From the NCBI GenBank assembly GCA_024235895.1, contig JACKLM010000002.1:248001-312000 (forward strand): DNA of 64,000 bases. The letters run 5' to 3'. Position numbers and translations under genes: made by a program. The notes beneath the pieces are model-generated. The model was given only the letters and a program-made list of their open reading frames with translations, ran no database searches and was not told the origin of the DNA. The stretch comes from Burkholderiaceae bacterium. Lineage in GTDB: Bacteria; Pseudomonadota; Gammaproteobacteria; Burkholderiales; Burkholderiaceae_C. Shown in pieces: positions 26,351 through 36,349 of the stretch (the first letter of the stretch is position 1; every line of letters begins with the position of its first letter).

Positions 26351-28723
26351 ATGAAGGCGCTGGACATCAAGCTGCTGCGCGACCTGCGGCTGCTGTGGAG
26401 CCAGGCACTGACGATCGCGCTCGTCGTCGGCAGCGGGGTGGCGGGCTACGTGACGACGCTGTCGGCGGTCGACTCGCTGGAGCGCGCGCGCGACGCCTTC
26501 TACGCCGGCGGCGGCTTTGCCGACGTCTTCGCCGCCGTCGAGCGCGCCCCGCGCGCGGTCGTCGACGAGCTGCGCGCGCTGCCCGGCGTGGCCGACGTCC
26601 AGGTCACGACCGAGCACGCGGTACGCGTCGAGATCGCTGGCATCGCCGACCCCATCATCGGCCAGCTCATCGGCGTGCCGCGCGAGCGGCCGCTGGCGAT
26701 GAACCGCGTCACGCTGCGCGCGGGCCGCATCGAGGGCGGCCCCGGGCCGGCGCTGGCCGACGGCGCGCTGCCGGCCTGGGTGTCGGAGAACTTCGCGCTC
26801 GCGCACGGCCTCGCGCCGGGCGACCGGCTGCAGGCGCTGGTCAACGGGCGGCTGCGCACGCTGCAGGTGGCGGCGCTGGCGCTGTCGCCCGAGTATGTCT
26901 TCGCCGGCATGTTCGGCGCCCCCGACCCGCGCGGCTTCGGCGTCTTCTGGGTCGACGGCGACGCGATGGACGCCGCCTGGGACATGCGCGGCGCGTTCAA
27001 CCGGGTCGCGGTCAAGCTCGCGCCGGGCGCCAGCGAGCGCGCGGTGGTGGACGCGCTGACGCGCGCGCTCGCGCCCTACGGCGCCAGCCTCGCGCACGGG
27101 CGCGACGACCAGGTCTCGCACTCGATGCTCGCCAACGAGATCGCCGAGCAGCGCGTGCTGGGCACGATCATGCCGGCGATCTTCCTCGCCGTCGCGGCCT
27201 TCCTGCTCAACGTCGTCGTCTCGCGGCTGGTGGCGACCCAGCGCGAGCAGATCGCGGCGCTGAAGGCGCTGGGCTACGCCAACCGCGCGATCGCGCGCCA
27301 CTACCTGCTGCTCGTGGGCGCGATCGTGGCCCTCGGGCTCGTGATCGGTGTGGCGCTGGGCAAGTGGCTGGGCACGATGATGCTGGGGCTGTACGCCGAA
27401 TTCTTCCGCTTCCCGCGCTTCGACCATGTGCTGGAACCCTCGCTGGTGCTGGTCGCCGCGGGCTTGAGCGTGCTGACGGCGCTGGCCGGCACGTTGGGCG
27501 CGATCGCGGCGACGGTGCGGCTGGCGCCGGCGGAGGCGATGCGCCCGCCCGCCCCGGGGCGCTACCGGCCGACGCTGCTCGAACGCATGGGCCTGACACG
27601 GCTGCCGACCGTGCTGCGCATGATCCTGCGCCAGATGGAGCGCCGGCCCTGGCGCACGCTGCTCGCGGCCGGCGGCGTGGCGGCAGCGGTGGCGATCGTC
27701 GTGCTGGGCAACTTCTTCCGCGACGCCGTCGACACCCTCGTCGACACCCAGTTCAACCGCTCGATGCGTTTCGACGTCTCCGTCTGGACGCTCGAGGCCA
27801 CGAGCGACCGCGCCGCCGACGAGCTGCTGCGGCTGCCGGGGGCGACGATGGTCGAGTCGTCGCGCTTCGTCGAGGCCACCCTCGTCAACGGCCACCGGCG
27901 CGAGCGCACCCAGCTCAAGGGCTACGCGACGCAGCCCGAGCTGTACCGCATCCTCGACGTCGACGGCCGCGCCACCGACCCCGTCGGCCGGGGCCTGGTG
28001 CTGACCGACCGCCTGGCCGACAAGCTCGGCCTGGGCGTCGGCGACCGGGTGCAGGCCGAGATCCTGGAAGGCCGCGCGCGCACGCTGACGCTCACCGTCG
28101 ACGCCACGGTGCGCGAGATGATGGGGCTGAACGCGTACATCGACCGCCGCCTGCTCAACCGGCTGCTCGGCGACGGCGACCTGTCCAGCGGCTTCGTGCT
28201 GAAGATCGACGCCGACCGCGAGCCGGCGCTGCTGGCCGCCACGCGCGAGATGCCGCGTGTCGTTGGCGCGTTCAGCAAGGCCAGCCTGCTGCGCAACATG
28301 GAGGAGGTCAGCGCGCGCAACATCCGCATCATGAGCGGGGTGCTGACCGCGTTCGCCGCCGTCATCGCGGTCGGCGTCGTCTACAACAATGCGCGCATCG
28401 CGCTGGCCGAGCGGGCCTGGGAGCTGGCCAGCCTGCGCGTGCTGGGCTTCACACGCGCCGAGGTCTCGGCGCTGCTGCTGGGCGAGATGGCGCTGGTGAT
28501 CGCGGTGGCGCTGCCGTTGGGCATGCTCGCCGGCTGGGGCCTGGTGCACGCGCTGATCGGGGCGCTCAAGAGCGACCAGTTCTTCTTCCCCATCGTCATC
28601 CTGCCGCGCACCTACGCCTGGGCCGCGATCGCCATCGTCGCCGCCGCTGCGGCCAGCGCCCTGGTCGTGCGCCGGCGCATCGACCGGCTCGACATGGTGG
28701 CGGCGCTCAAGACACGCGAATGA
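26351..28723 (+). CDS. FtsX-type ABC permease, duplicated
   Basis: 790 residues, start at MKALDIKLLRDLRLLWSQAL, 10 nt after the ATPase stop. A first helix (about 17-38), a periplasmic domain, three helices (about 270-400), then a second copy of the same arrangement (helix about 440, periplasmic domain, three helices to the end) give two FtsX domains in one chain. This architecture is found in exporters paired with HlyD-like adaptors. The substrate is not predictable. The final RIDRLDMVAALKTRE is the usual permease tail. Confidence 0.92.
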   Translation: MKALDIKLLRDLRLLWSQALTIALVVGSGVAGYVTTLSAVDSLERARDAFYAGGGFADVFAAVERAPRAVVDELRALPGVADVQVTTEHAVRVEIAGIADPIIGQLIGVPRERPLAMNRVTLRAGRIEGGPGPALADGALPAWVSENFALAHGLAPGDRLQALVNGRLRTLQVAALALSPEYVFAGMFGAPDPRGFGVFWVDGDAMDAAWDMRGAFNRVAVKLAPGASERAVVDALTRALAPYGASLAHGRDDQVSHSMLANEIAEQRVLGTIMPAIFLAVAAFLLNVVVSRLVATQREQIAALKALGYANRAIARHYLLLVGAIVALGLVIGVALGKWLGTMMLGLYAEFFRFPRFDHVLEPSLVLVAAGLSVLTALAGTLGAIAATVRLAPAEAMRPPAPGRYRPTLLERMGLTRLPTVLRMILRQMERRPWRTLLAAGGVAAAVAIVVLGNFFRDAVDTLVDTQFNRSMRFDVSVWTLEATSDRAADELLRLPGATMVESSRFVEATLVNGHRRERTQLKGYATQPELYRILDVDGRATDPVGRGLVLTDRLADKLGLGVGDRVQAEILEGRARTLTLTVDATVREMMGLNAYIDRRLLNRLLGDGDLSSGFVLKIDADREPALLAATREMPRVVGAFSKASLLRNMEEVSARNIRIMSGVLTAFAAVIAVGVVYNNARIALAERAWELASLRVLGFTRAEVSALLLGEMALVIAVALPLGMLAGWGLVHALIGALKSDQFFFPIVILPRTYAWAAIAIVAAAAASALVVRRRIDRLDMVAALKTRE

Positions 28724-28832
28724 CCTGCCTCGATCGCCCTGCCCCGCCCGCCGCGCAGCGCCCGAGCCCGCGCGTCGCGGGGGCGTTGCGCGGCCGCAAG
28801 AACCTCGGGACCGGCCTGTCCGGTAAGCCACG

Positions 28833-30049
28833 ATGAGAACCAAGCCTCTGATCGCGACGCTGGCCGGCGGCGCCGTCCTCGTCGCCCTGCTGGCCTGGGC
28901 CTTCGCGCCGCGCCCGGTCGCGGTCGAGACCGCGCGCACCGACCGCGGCCTGTTCGAGACCACGATCGACGAGGAGGGCCGCACCGTGCTGCGCGACCGC
29001 TACGTCGTCTCCGCGCCGCTGGCCGGCCGGCTCGCGCGCATCGCGCTGCAACCGGGCGACGCGGTGCGCGCCGGCGAGGTCGTCGCCACGCTCGCACCGA
29101 CCCCGGCGCCGCTGCTCGACGAGCGCACCCGGCGCGAGCTGGCCGCGCGCGTCGAGGCCGCGCGCGCCGGCGTGCAGCGTGCCACGCGCCAGGCCGACGT
29201 GGCGCGCGTCGCGCAGGAGCTGGCGCGCAGCGAGGCCAGCGCAGCGCGCAGCTCGAGGCCCAGGGGTTCATCTCGCCGGGTCGCGCCGAGGAGGCCGACC
29301 GGCTGGCGCTGCAGGCCGCCGGCCAGCAGCTCGCCGCCGCCGACGCCGGCCGTCGCGTCGCCGAGCAGGAGCTGGCGATGGCGCGCGCCGCGCTCGACGC
29401 CGCACGCCCCGGCGCCGACGCGCCGCAGGCGTTCGCGGTCACGGCGCCGATCGACGGCCGCGTGCTGCGCGTGCTGCACGCCAGCGAGGGTACGGTGGCG
29501 CCGGGCACGCCGCTGCTCGAGATCGGCGACACCGCACAGCTGGAGATCGTCGCCGAGCTGCTGACCGCCGACGCGCTGCGCGCCGCACCGGGCAGCGAGG
29601 TGCGCATCGGCCACTGGGGCGGTGCCGGCGACCTGGCCGGGAGCGTGCGGCGGGTCGAGCCCTCGGGCTTCACCAAGATCTCGGCGCTGGGGGTGGAGGA
29701 GCAGCGCGTCAACGTCCGCATCGACATCGTCTCGCCGCGCGAACGCTGGCAGGCGCTGGGCGACGGCTATCGCGTCGGCGTGGCGATCTTGACGCATCGC
29801 GTCGACGACGCGCTGCGGGTGCCGGTCAGCGCGGTCTTCCCGCTGCCACCCGAGGGCAACGGCGCCTCGCCCGGGTTCGCGGTCTTCACCGTCGATGGCG
29901 ACCGCGCGCGGCTGCGCCCGGTGCAGCTCGGCGGCCGCAACCCGCGCCACGCCTGGATCACCGACGGGCTGGACGCCGGCGCCGAGGTCGTGATCTACCC
30001 GCCACAGGCGGTTGTCGACGGCGTGCGGGTGAAGCCGGGCATGCGCTGA
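28833..30049 (+). pseudogene. HlyD-type periplasmic adaptor, interrupted by a frameshift
   Basis: The first frame gives a membrane anchor (about residues 8-26), the beta-barrel/lipoyl half (RYVVSAPLAGRLARIALQPG) and the start of a coiled coil (to ARSEA near 29237). The rest of the protein continues in another frame from about 29245 (AQLEAQGFISPGRAEEADR) through the second lipoyl half (FAVTAPIDGRVLRVLHASEG) to VKPGMR at 30047. Losing one base in the GC-rich run 29237-29252 explains the break. Correcting it gives about 405 residues, normal for the family. It is the third component of the ABC exporter upstream. Sequencing error is as likely as true inactivation. Confidence 0.8.
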
Positions 30050-30169
30050 TACGGGATCGCGCTCGAGCCGTCGACTTTGGCGCCTGCGGTCGAACGGCCG
30101 CGGGCGGCACGTTGCCGACATTCGTCGAAGTCAGTGCTTCGCTTGCTCTGACATTCGACGATCGCGCGT

Positions 30170-30270
30170 GCCAAGGTCGGCGGGCACCCTCCCACTCCAT
30201 GTCCCCCGCCGTCGGCTTACGCCGCCGGCTCCTCCTTTACTTACGTGGGAGGGTGCCCGCCGACCTTGGC
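30170..30270 (-). repeat. Hairpin unit B1 (reverse orientation)
   Basis: Outer arms 30170-30195 and 30245-30270 form a perfect 26-bp inverted repeat whose sequence differs at several positions from the other three units. Read on the minus strand, the interior is GTAAGTAAAGGAGGA (30244-30230), an inner hairpin (30229-30208, 9-bp arms with one G-A mismatch and a GTAA loop), then GGGGGACATGGA (30207-30196). Confidence 0.85.
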
Positions 30271-30283
30271 CTGCCACCGCTCA

Positions 30284-30304
30284 GGTATTCGACCGTCGAA
30301 TACC
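30284..30304. repeat. Central palindrome of repeat locus B
   Basis: A 21-nt perfect palindrome with one central base (10-bp arms, GGTATTCGAC and its complement), flanked by GCCAC (30273-30277) and GTGGC (30311-30315). The equivalent in locus A (12910-12930) differs by one base. Confidence 0.75.
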
Positions 30305-30317
30305 AACTCAGTGGCCT

Positions 30318-30420
30318 GCCGAGGAAGGCGGGTGCCCTTGACCGTAAGTAAAGGAGGAGCCATCGGCCGCAAGGCCGATGGCGGGGGACATGGAGGGCAA
30401 GGGTACCCGCCTTCCTCGGC
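30318..30420 (+). repeat. Hairpin unit B2 (forward orientation)
   Basis: Outer arms 30318-30342 and 30396-30420 are 25 nt with 23 Watson-Crick pairs, one G-U pair and one mismatch. The inner hairpin 30359-30382 has a perfect 10-bp stem closed by a GCAA (GNRA) tetraloop. The flanking core is the same as in the other units, with AAAGGAGG at 30350-30357 and ATG at 30390-30392. Confidence 0.85.
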
Positions 30421-30464
30421 TCGCGCGGTCGTGGCACGTCAGACCTGTGAGGGCGACTGTGTGA
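30390..30464 (+). CDS. Possible 24-codon reading frame starting inside hairpin unit B2
   Basis: Starts at the ATG of the unit and ends at TGA 30462-30464. It differs from the frame in unit A2 by two residues (R8L and I23T). Effective spacing from AAAGGAGG is 8 nt if the inner hairpin folds. Existence as a translated peptide is a hypothesis only. Confidence 0.2.
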   Translation: MEGKGTRLPRLARSWHVRPVRATV

Positions 30465-30573
30465 GTGGCAGCAACGAGCCGAGGGCGGTCAATCGCCGGC
30501 AACCCAGTCCTCGTCGATCGAACGCAAACGGGCATGAGCGACGACCCGGCGCTGGGGCCCGACAATCCGGGCC

Positions 30574-31431
30574 ATGCACCTGATCAACGCCGACCTGCAC
30601 TCGCACTCGACCGTCTCCGACGGCACGCTCGCCCCCGAGGCGCTGGCCGCGCGCGCGCGCGCCAAAGGCGTCGCGCTCTGGTCGCTCACCGACCACGATT
30701 CGCTGGCCGGGCAGGCCCGCGCGCGCGAAGCCGCGATCGCGCAAGGCATCGGCTACCTGAGCGGCATCGAGCTGTCGGCCGGTTTCATCGGCCGCTCCGT
30801 GCACGTCGTCGGGCTGGGCTTCGACGCCGACGACGAGCGTCTGATCGAAGGCGTGCGCTCGATCCGCGAGGGGCGGCTCGGCCGCGCGAGGCGCATCGGC
30901 GAGGCGCTGGCCGCCGCCGGCCTGCCCGGCACCTACGAGGGTGCGCTGCGCATGGCCGGGGACGCCGAGCTGGTCGCGCGCACCCACTTCGCGCGCCACC
31001 TCGTCGAGGTTGGCCACTTCGCCGACGTGCACGAGGTCTTCCGCCATGTGCTGGCCGACGGCAAGCCCGGCCACGTGCCGCACACCTGGGCGACGCTGCG
31101 CGAGGCGGTGGGCTGGATCAGCGCAGCCGGCGGCATCGCGGTGCTCGCGCACCCGGCGCGCTACCGCTTCACGCCGACCGAGGAGTATGCGCTTTTCACC
31201 GAGTTCACCGGCGTCGGCGGGCGCGGCGTCGAGGTGCTCAGCGGCAGTCACAGCGTGCCCGAGCAGGTGGTCTACGCCGAGATGGCGCTGGAGTTCGGGC
31301 TGCTGGCCTCGCGCGGCAGCGACTTCCACGCCCCGGGTGAGAGCCGCACCGAGCTCGGCGCGCTGCCCGTCCTGCCGGGACGGCTGACACCGGTGTGGGA
31401 GGCGCTGGCCGACCGGGTGCAGCGTGGCTGA
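30574..31431 (+). CDS. PHP-domain phosphoesterase (3',5'-nucleoside bisphosphate phosphatase / RNase AM type)
   Basis: 285 residues. PHP metal motifs are NADLHSHSTVSDG (HxH), SLTDHDSLAG, SGIELSAG, the AHPARY loop and GSDFHAPGE. Proteins of this length and motif set remove the 3' phosphate of pAp-type nucleotides and trim 5' ends of RNA. It lies 48 nt after repeat locus B. Its stop overlaps the next gene by 8 nt. Confidence 0.9.
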   Translation: MHLINADLHSHSTVSDGTLAPEALAARARAKGVALWSLTDHDSLAGQARAREAAIAQGIGYLSGIELSAGFIGRSVHVVGLGFDADDERLIEGVRSIREGRLGRARRIGEALAAAGLPGTYEGALRMAGDAELVARTHFARHLVEVGHFADVHEVFRHVLADGKPGHVPHTWATLREAVGWISAAGGIAVLAHPARYRFTPTEEYALFTEFTGVGGRGVEVLSGSHSVPEQVVYAEMALEFGLLASRGSDFHAPGESRTELGALPVLPGRLTPVWEALADRVQRG

Positions 31432-32326
31432 GGCACATGGCGCGCCGCGCGCACACGCGGCGGCCGGGGTGGTGCTGATCCTGGCCGCGAGCATGGTCTT
31501 CGCGGCGCTGGACAGCAGCGTGCGCTGGCTCGGTCCGGCACTGCCGGTGCTGCTGATGCTGTGGTGGCGCTATGCGACGCAGGCGATGGTGATGGCGGTC
31601 TGGCTGGCGCTGGACCGCGCGCGCGGCTTCCGGCCGCGCCAGCCGCGCTTCCAGGCGCTGCGCGGCGCGCTGCTGCTGGCCACCAGCGTGCTCAACTTCG
31701 TCGGCCTGCAACGGATGCCGGTGGCCGAGTTCACCGCCATCGTCATGCTCGCGCCGATGATCGCGACGCTGCTGGCGGCCTGGCTGCTGCACGAGCGCGT
31801 CGGGCCGCTGCGTTGGGCGCTGGTGACGCTGGCCTTCGCCGGCGCGCTGGTCGTGATACGCCCGGGGTCGGGGCTGTTCGGCTGGGCGGTCCTGTACGCA
31901 CTCGGGTCCGCGGCGACCTACGCGTCGTTCCAGGTCCTGACGCGCCGTATGAGCGCACACGACGATCCGCTGGTCACGCACTTCTGGACCGGCCTGTTCG
32001 GCACCGCCGCCGTGCTGCCGGTCTTCGTGCTGTTCGGCGCCGACGCGGCGGCGCAGGCGCTGGCCGTGGCCACACCCGCCGCCTGGGCCGGGCTGGTCGC
32101 GATCGGGATGTTCGGCACCGTCGGCCACCTGCTGCTGGTGTTCGCCTTCCGCTTCGGCGCCGCGTCGACGCTGGCGCCCTTCACCTACACCCAGATCGGC
32201 TGGGCGATGCTGTTCGGCTGGCTGCTGATGGGCGCGCTGCCCGACGCGCTGGCGTGGGTCGGCATCGCGATGATCGCCGCCAGCGGGGCGGCGACGGCGT
32301 GGCTGAATGTGCGCGGGGCGCGGTGA
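31424..32326 (+). CDS. EamA/DMT superfamily transporter
   Basis: 300 residues with ten predicted membrane helices in two EamA repeats (first ending ALVVIRPGSGL, second containing LAPFTYTQIGWAMLFGWLL). The start is GTG at 31424, overlapping the PHP gene by 8 nt; no ATG is available before the first helix. The family exports amino acids, nucleotides or other metabolites; the substrate is not predictable. It is convergent with the S8 protease gene. Confidence 0.9.
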   Translation: MAEAHGAPRAHAAAGVVLILAASMVFAALDSSVRWLGPALPVLLMLWWRYATQAMVMAVWLALDRARGFRPRQPRFQALRGALLLATSVLNFVGLQRMPVAEFTAIVMLAPMIATLLAAWLLHERVGPLRWALVTLAFAGALVVIRPGSGLFGWAVLYALGSAATYASFQVLTRRMSAHDDPLVTHFWTGLFGTAAVLPVFVLFGADAAAQALAVATPAAWAGLVAIGMFGTVGHLLLVFAFRFGAASTLAPFTYTQIGWAMLFGWLLMGALPDALAWVGIAMIAASGAATAWLNVRGAR

Positions 32327-32401
32327 GGCCAGTCACGCACTTGCCGCGTCGACTCGCAAGGCAGTTCAGCAGGCCCACCGGCGCGGGTCCGCTGCCCCGA
32401 T

Positions 32402-33955
32402 TCACAGGCCGCAACCGTTGGCCGTGATGCGGTCGACTGCGGCCTTAGCCTGCACCAGACCATGGCCGAACTCGTTGTCGCGTCCCGTGTCGCCGAGGTC
32501 CGTCGCGCTGAGCCTGAGGGTCTGACGGATCTCCGCCGCCGAGCATTGGGGATGCTGGCTCCAGACGAGCGCAGCCACGCCGGCGACATGCGGTGTGGCC
32601 ATCGACGTACCGCTGAACAAGGCGTAGTTGCCACTTGCGACGGTCACGCTGGCCGATGAACCGAGCTGGCCGAGCATCGCCGCCCCAGAACTGTCGGACA
32701 CGGTGACCGACGGGATGACCGTCGACACACCTCCCAGCGTGCCGCCGAAAAGACCAGGCTGGTTGTTGTAGACGATCGCTGCCACTCCACCGTCGGACTC
32801 GCAGTTCTGCACCTTATCGGCGAAGCTGATAGTGCCGCGTTGGATGAGACAGACCTTCCCTGCCACCCCCGGATCGCTCACTTCGCCGGTGCCGAAGTTG
32901 TACAGCGGCGCTGTCGCACTCAGCAGCGGCGAGCCGTCCATCGGCAGCGACTCGTACGTCGTACCTGCGACGCTGGTGTCGGACACGAGGGCCGTTCCCA
33001 TCGGCACGGTCGACAGGACGAGGTCACCAGGCGCCGCCAGTTCGACCGTCTCGTTGTACTGCGAGAAGTCGGCACGCGTGCCCGCCTCGGTGACGGCCGC
33101 AACCGAAACGACGGAGGGCAGGCCGGCCGGGTAGCTGATCGTATCGTCGCCGAGGTTGCCCGCGGCGGCGATCGACAACACGCCGCGGAGTTCGGCCAGT
33201 CGGAACACCAGTTCCTGCAGCCGGCTCGATGTCGGACCTCCTAGTGACATGCTGATGACGTTGGCGCCGTCGCGCACGCAGTTCAAGCCCGCGCGGGCCA
33301 CGGTCGAGCTGCGGGTCGAACCTTCGCTGCCAAACACCTTCTGGATATTCAGCTTCACGGTACCCGACGGCAGCACCCCGACGACGCCGACAGCGTTGCC
33401 CCCGAGGGCCGCGATGGTGCCGGCGACGTGGGTGCCGTGCTGCTGCTGGTCGTCGAACCAGTTGCCGGCGTCGGACAAGTTGGTGCCGGTGACCCCGGCC
33501 ATAGGCAGATCCTCGTGCGAGAGGTCGTAGCCGGAGTCGATGATGCAGATGGTGCGATTGCCCGCCGAGGCATCGGAGACCTGGTTGGCCTGCACCATCG
33601 GAATGCCATAAGGCAAGGTCTCGAGCACCGCCGCGGACACCCGCGCGGCCGCCGGCCGCTCCGTTCGCAACATGCGCATCTCGTAGTCCGGCTCGATCCA
33701 GGCCACACCCGGATGCCTGCGCAACGCGTCGAGAACGCGCGGCGCGATACGGACCGAGACGGCATGGACCTCGCCCAGATCGTGGACCGTCCTCGCGCCA
33801 CGACGCGCCAGCCACGCACGCACCGCGGCATCCTGCTTAGGCTTGAACGCAATGACGACTTGCTCGGAGGCGGCTGCCTCGGCGCGAGCCACGGTGCCCA
33901 GAAGGCTGGCCGCAGCCAGCGAGACGGCCGCAAACCCCAGCAAAACTCGTTTCAT
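32402..33955 (-). CDS. Secreted S8 (subtilisin-like) serine protease with PA-domain insertion
   Basis: 517 residues from MKRVLLGFAAVSLAAASLLG, a signal peptide (alternative ATG at 33967). An inhibitor-I9-like propeptide (EQVVIAFKPKQDAAVRAWLA) precedes the catalytic domain with Asp in CIIDSGYDLSHED, His in QHGTHVAGTIAA and Ser in FSGTSMATPHVAGVA. Between His and Ser a PA domain is inserted (GKVCLIQRGTISFADKVQNC). The C-terminus GHGLVQAKAAVDRI is usual. Codon choice is visibly less GC-biased than in the neighbours, which may indicate later acquisition. Confidence 0.93.
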   Translation of the reverse strand: MKRVLLGFAAVSLAAASLLGTVARAEAAASEQVVIAFKPKQDAAVRAWLARRGARTVHDLGEVHAVSVRIAPRVLDALRRHPGVAWIEPDYEMRMLRTERPAAARVSAAVLETLPYGIPMVQANQVSDASAGNRTICIIDSGYDLSHEDLPMAGVTGTNLSDAGNWFDDQQQHGTHVAGTIAALGGNAVGVVGVLPSGTVKLNIQKVFGSEGSTRSSTVARAGLNCVRDGANVISMSLGGPTSSRLQELVFRLAELRGVLSIAAAGNLGDDTISYPAGLPSVVSVAAVTEAGTRADFSQYNETVELAAPGDLVLSTVPMGTALVSDTSVAGTTYESLPMDGSPLLSATAPLYNFGTGEVSDPGVAGKVCLIQRGTISFADKVQNCESDGGVAAIVYNNQPGLFGGTLGGVSTVIPSVTVSDSSGAAMLGQLGSSASVTVASGNYALFSGTSMATPHVAGVAALVWSQHPQCSAAEIRQTLRLSATDLGDTGRDNEFGHGLVQAKAAVDRITANGCGL

Positions 33956-33969
33956 GACCCCACCCATCC

Positions 33970-33981
33970 TGTTCGGGAACA
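33970..33981. promoter_or_regulatory. Short inverted repeat upstream of the S8 protease
   Basis: TGTTC-GG-GAACA, a 12-nt interrupted palindrome 15 nt upstream of the chosen start, in a relatively AT-rich stretch. It could be an operator for a dimeric regulator. No -35/-10 pair was assigned. It would lie at the start of the gene if the ATG at 33967 were used. Confidence 0.25.
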
Positions 33982-34075
33982 ACGTGAAGAAGCGCATGAT
34001 GCCTTTTAGTGCAGGGACGTCAATCCACTCGAACATGGGGGTCCGCACCTGCTATCACGGGGATACCCTTACCGA

Positions 34076-36151
<2,076 letters not shown>

Positions 36152-36349
36152 GGGGCGGGATTGTAGAAACGGCGTCTGCCGGCACCGCCCTGCGCACCCA
36201 AGCGCAGGCGCCGACCTCGCTCCATGGGGCGGGCGCGGCTCGCCACGAACGATGAATATCCCGACAAGCCGCGCCGGAAGCGTCAGCCCTTGGGCCAGCC
36301 GAGTCGCGGCCAGCAGGCTTTCGGCGGCCGTGCCTGCGCTTCCTTGCCT

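Larger units (their letters stand above)
30058..30525. repeat. Repeat locus B: second copy of the composite palindrome
   Basis: Fills the 524-nt gap between the adaptor gene and the PHP gene. Same order as locus A: left end, reverse hairpin unit B1, palindromic centre, forward hairpin unit B2, right end. The right end finishes TCCTCGTCGATCGAACGC (30508-30525), the exact reverse complement of the first 18 nt of locus A. The left end is more diverged. No gene was found inside apart from a doubtful 24-codon frame. Confidence 0.85.

Noticed and set aside
29235..29262. Programmed ribosomal frameshifting in the adaptor gene.
   Set aside because: No slippery heptamer and no conserved stimulatory structure were recognised; a one-base loss is simpler.
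29958..30200. 80-codon minus-strand frame starting at the ATG of unit B1.
   Set aside because: Most of it is antisense to the adaptor gene, and its length is not shared with the frames from the other units.
30170..30420. Hairpin units as intrinsic terminators.
   Set aside because: No T run follows either arm in any of the four units.
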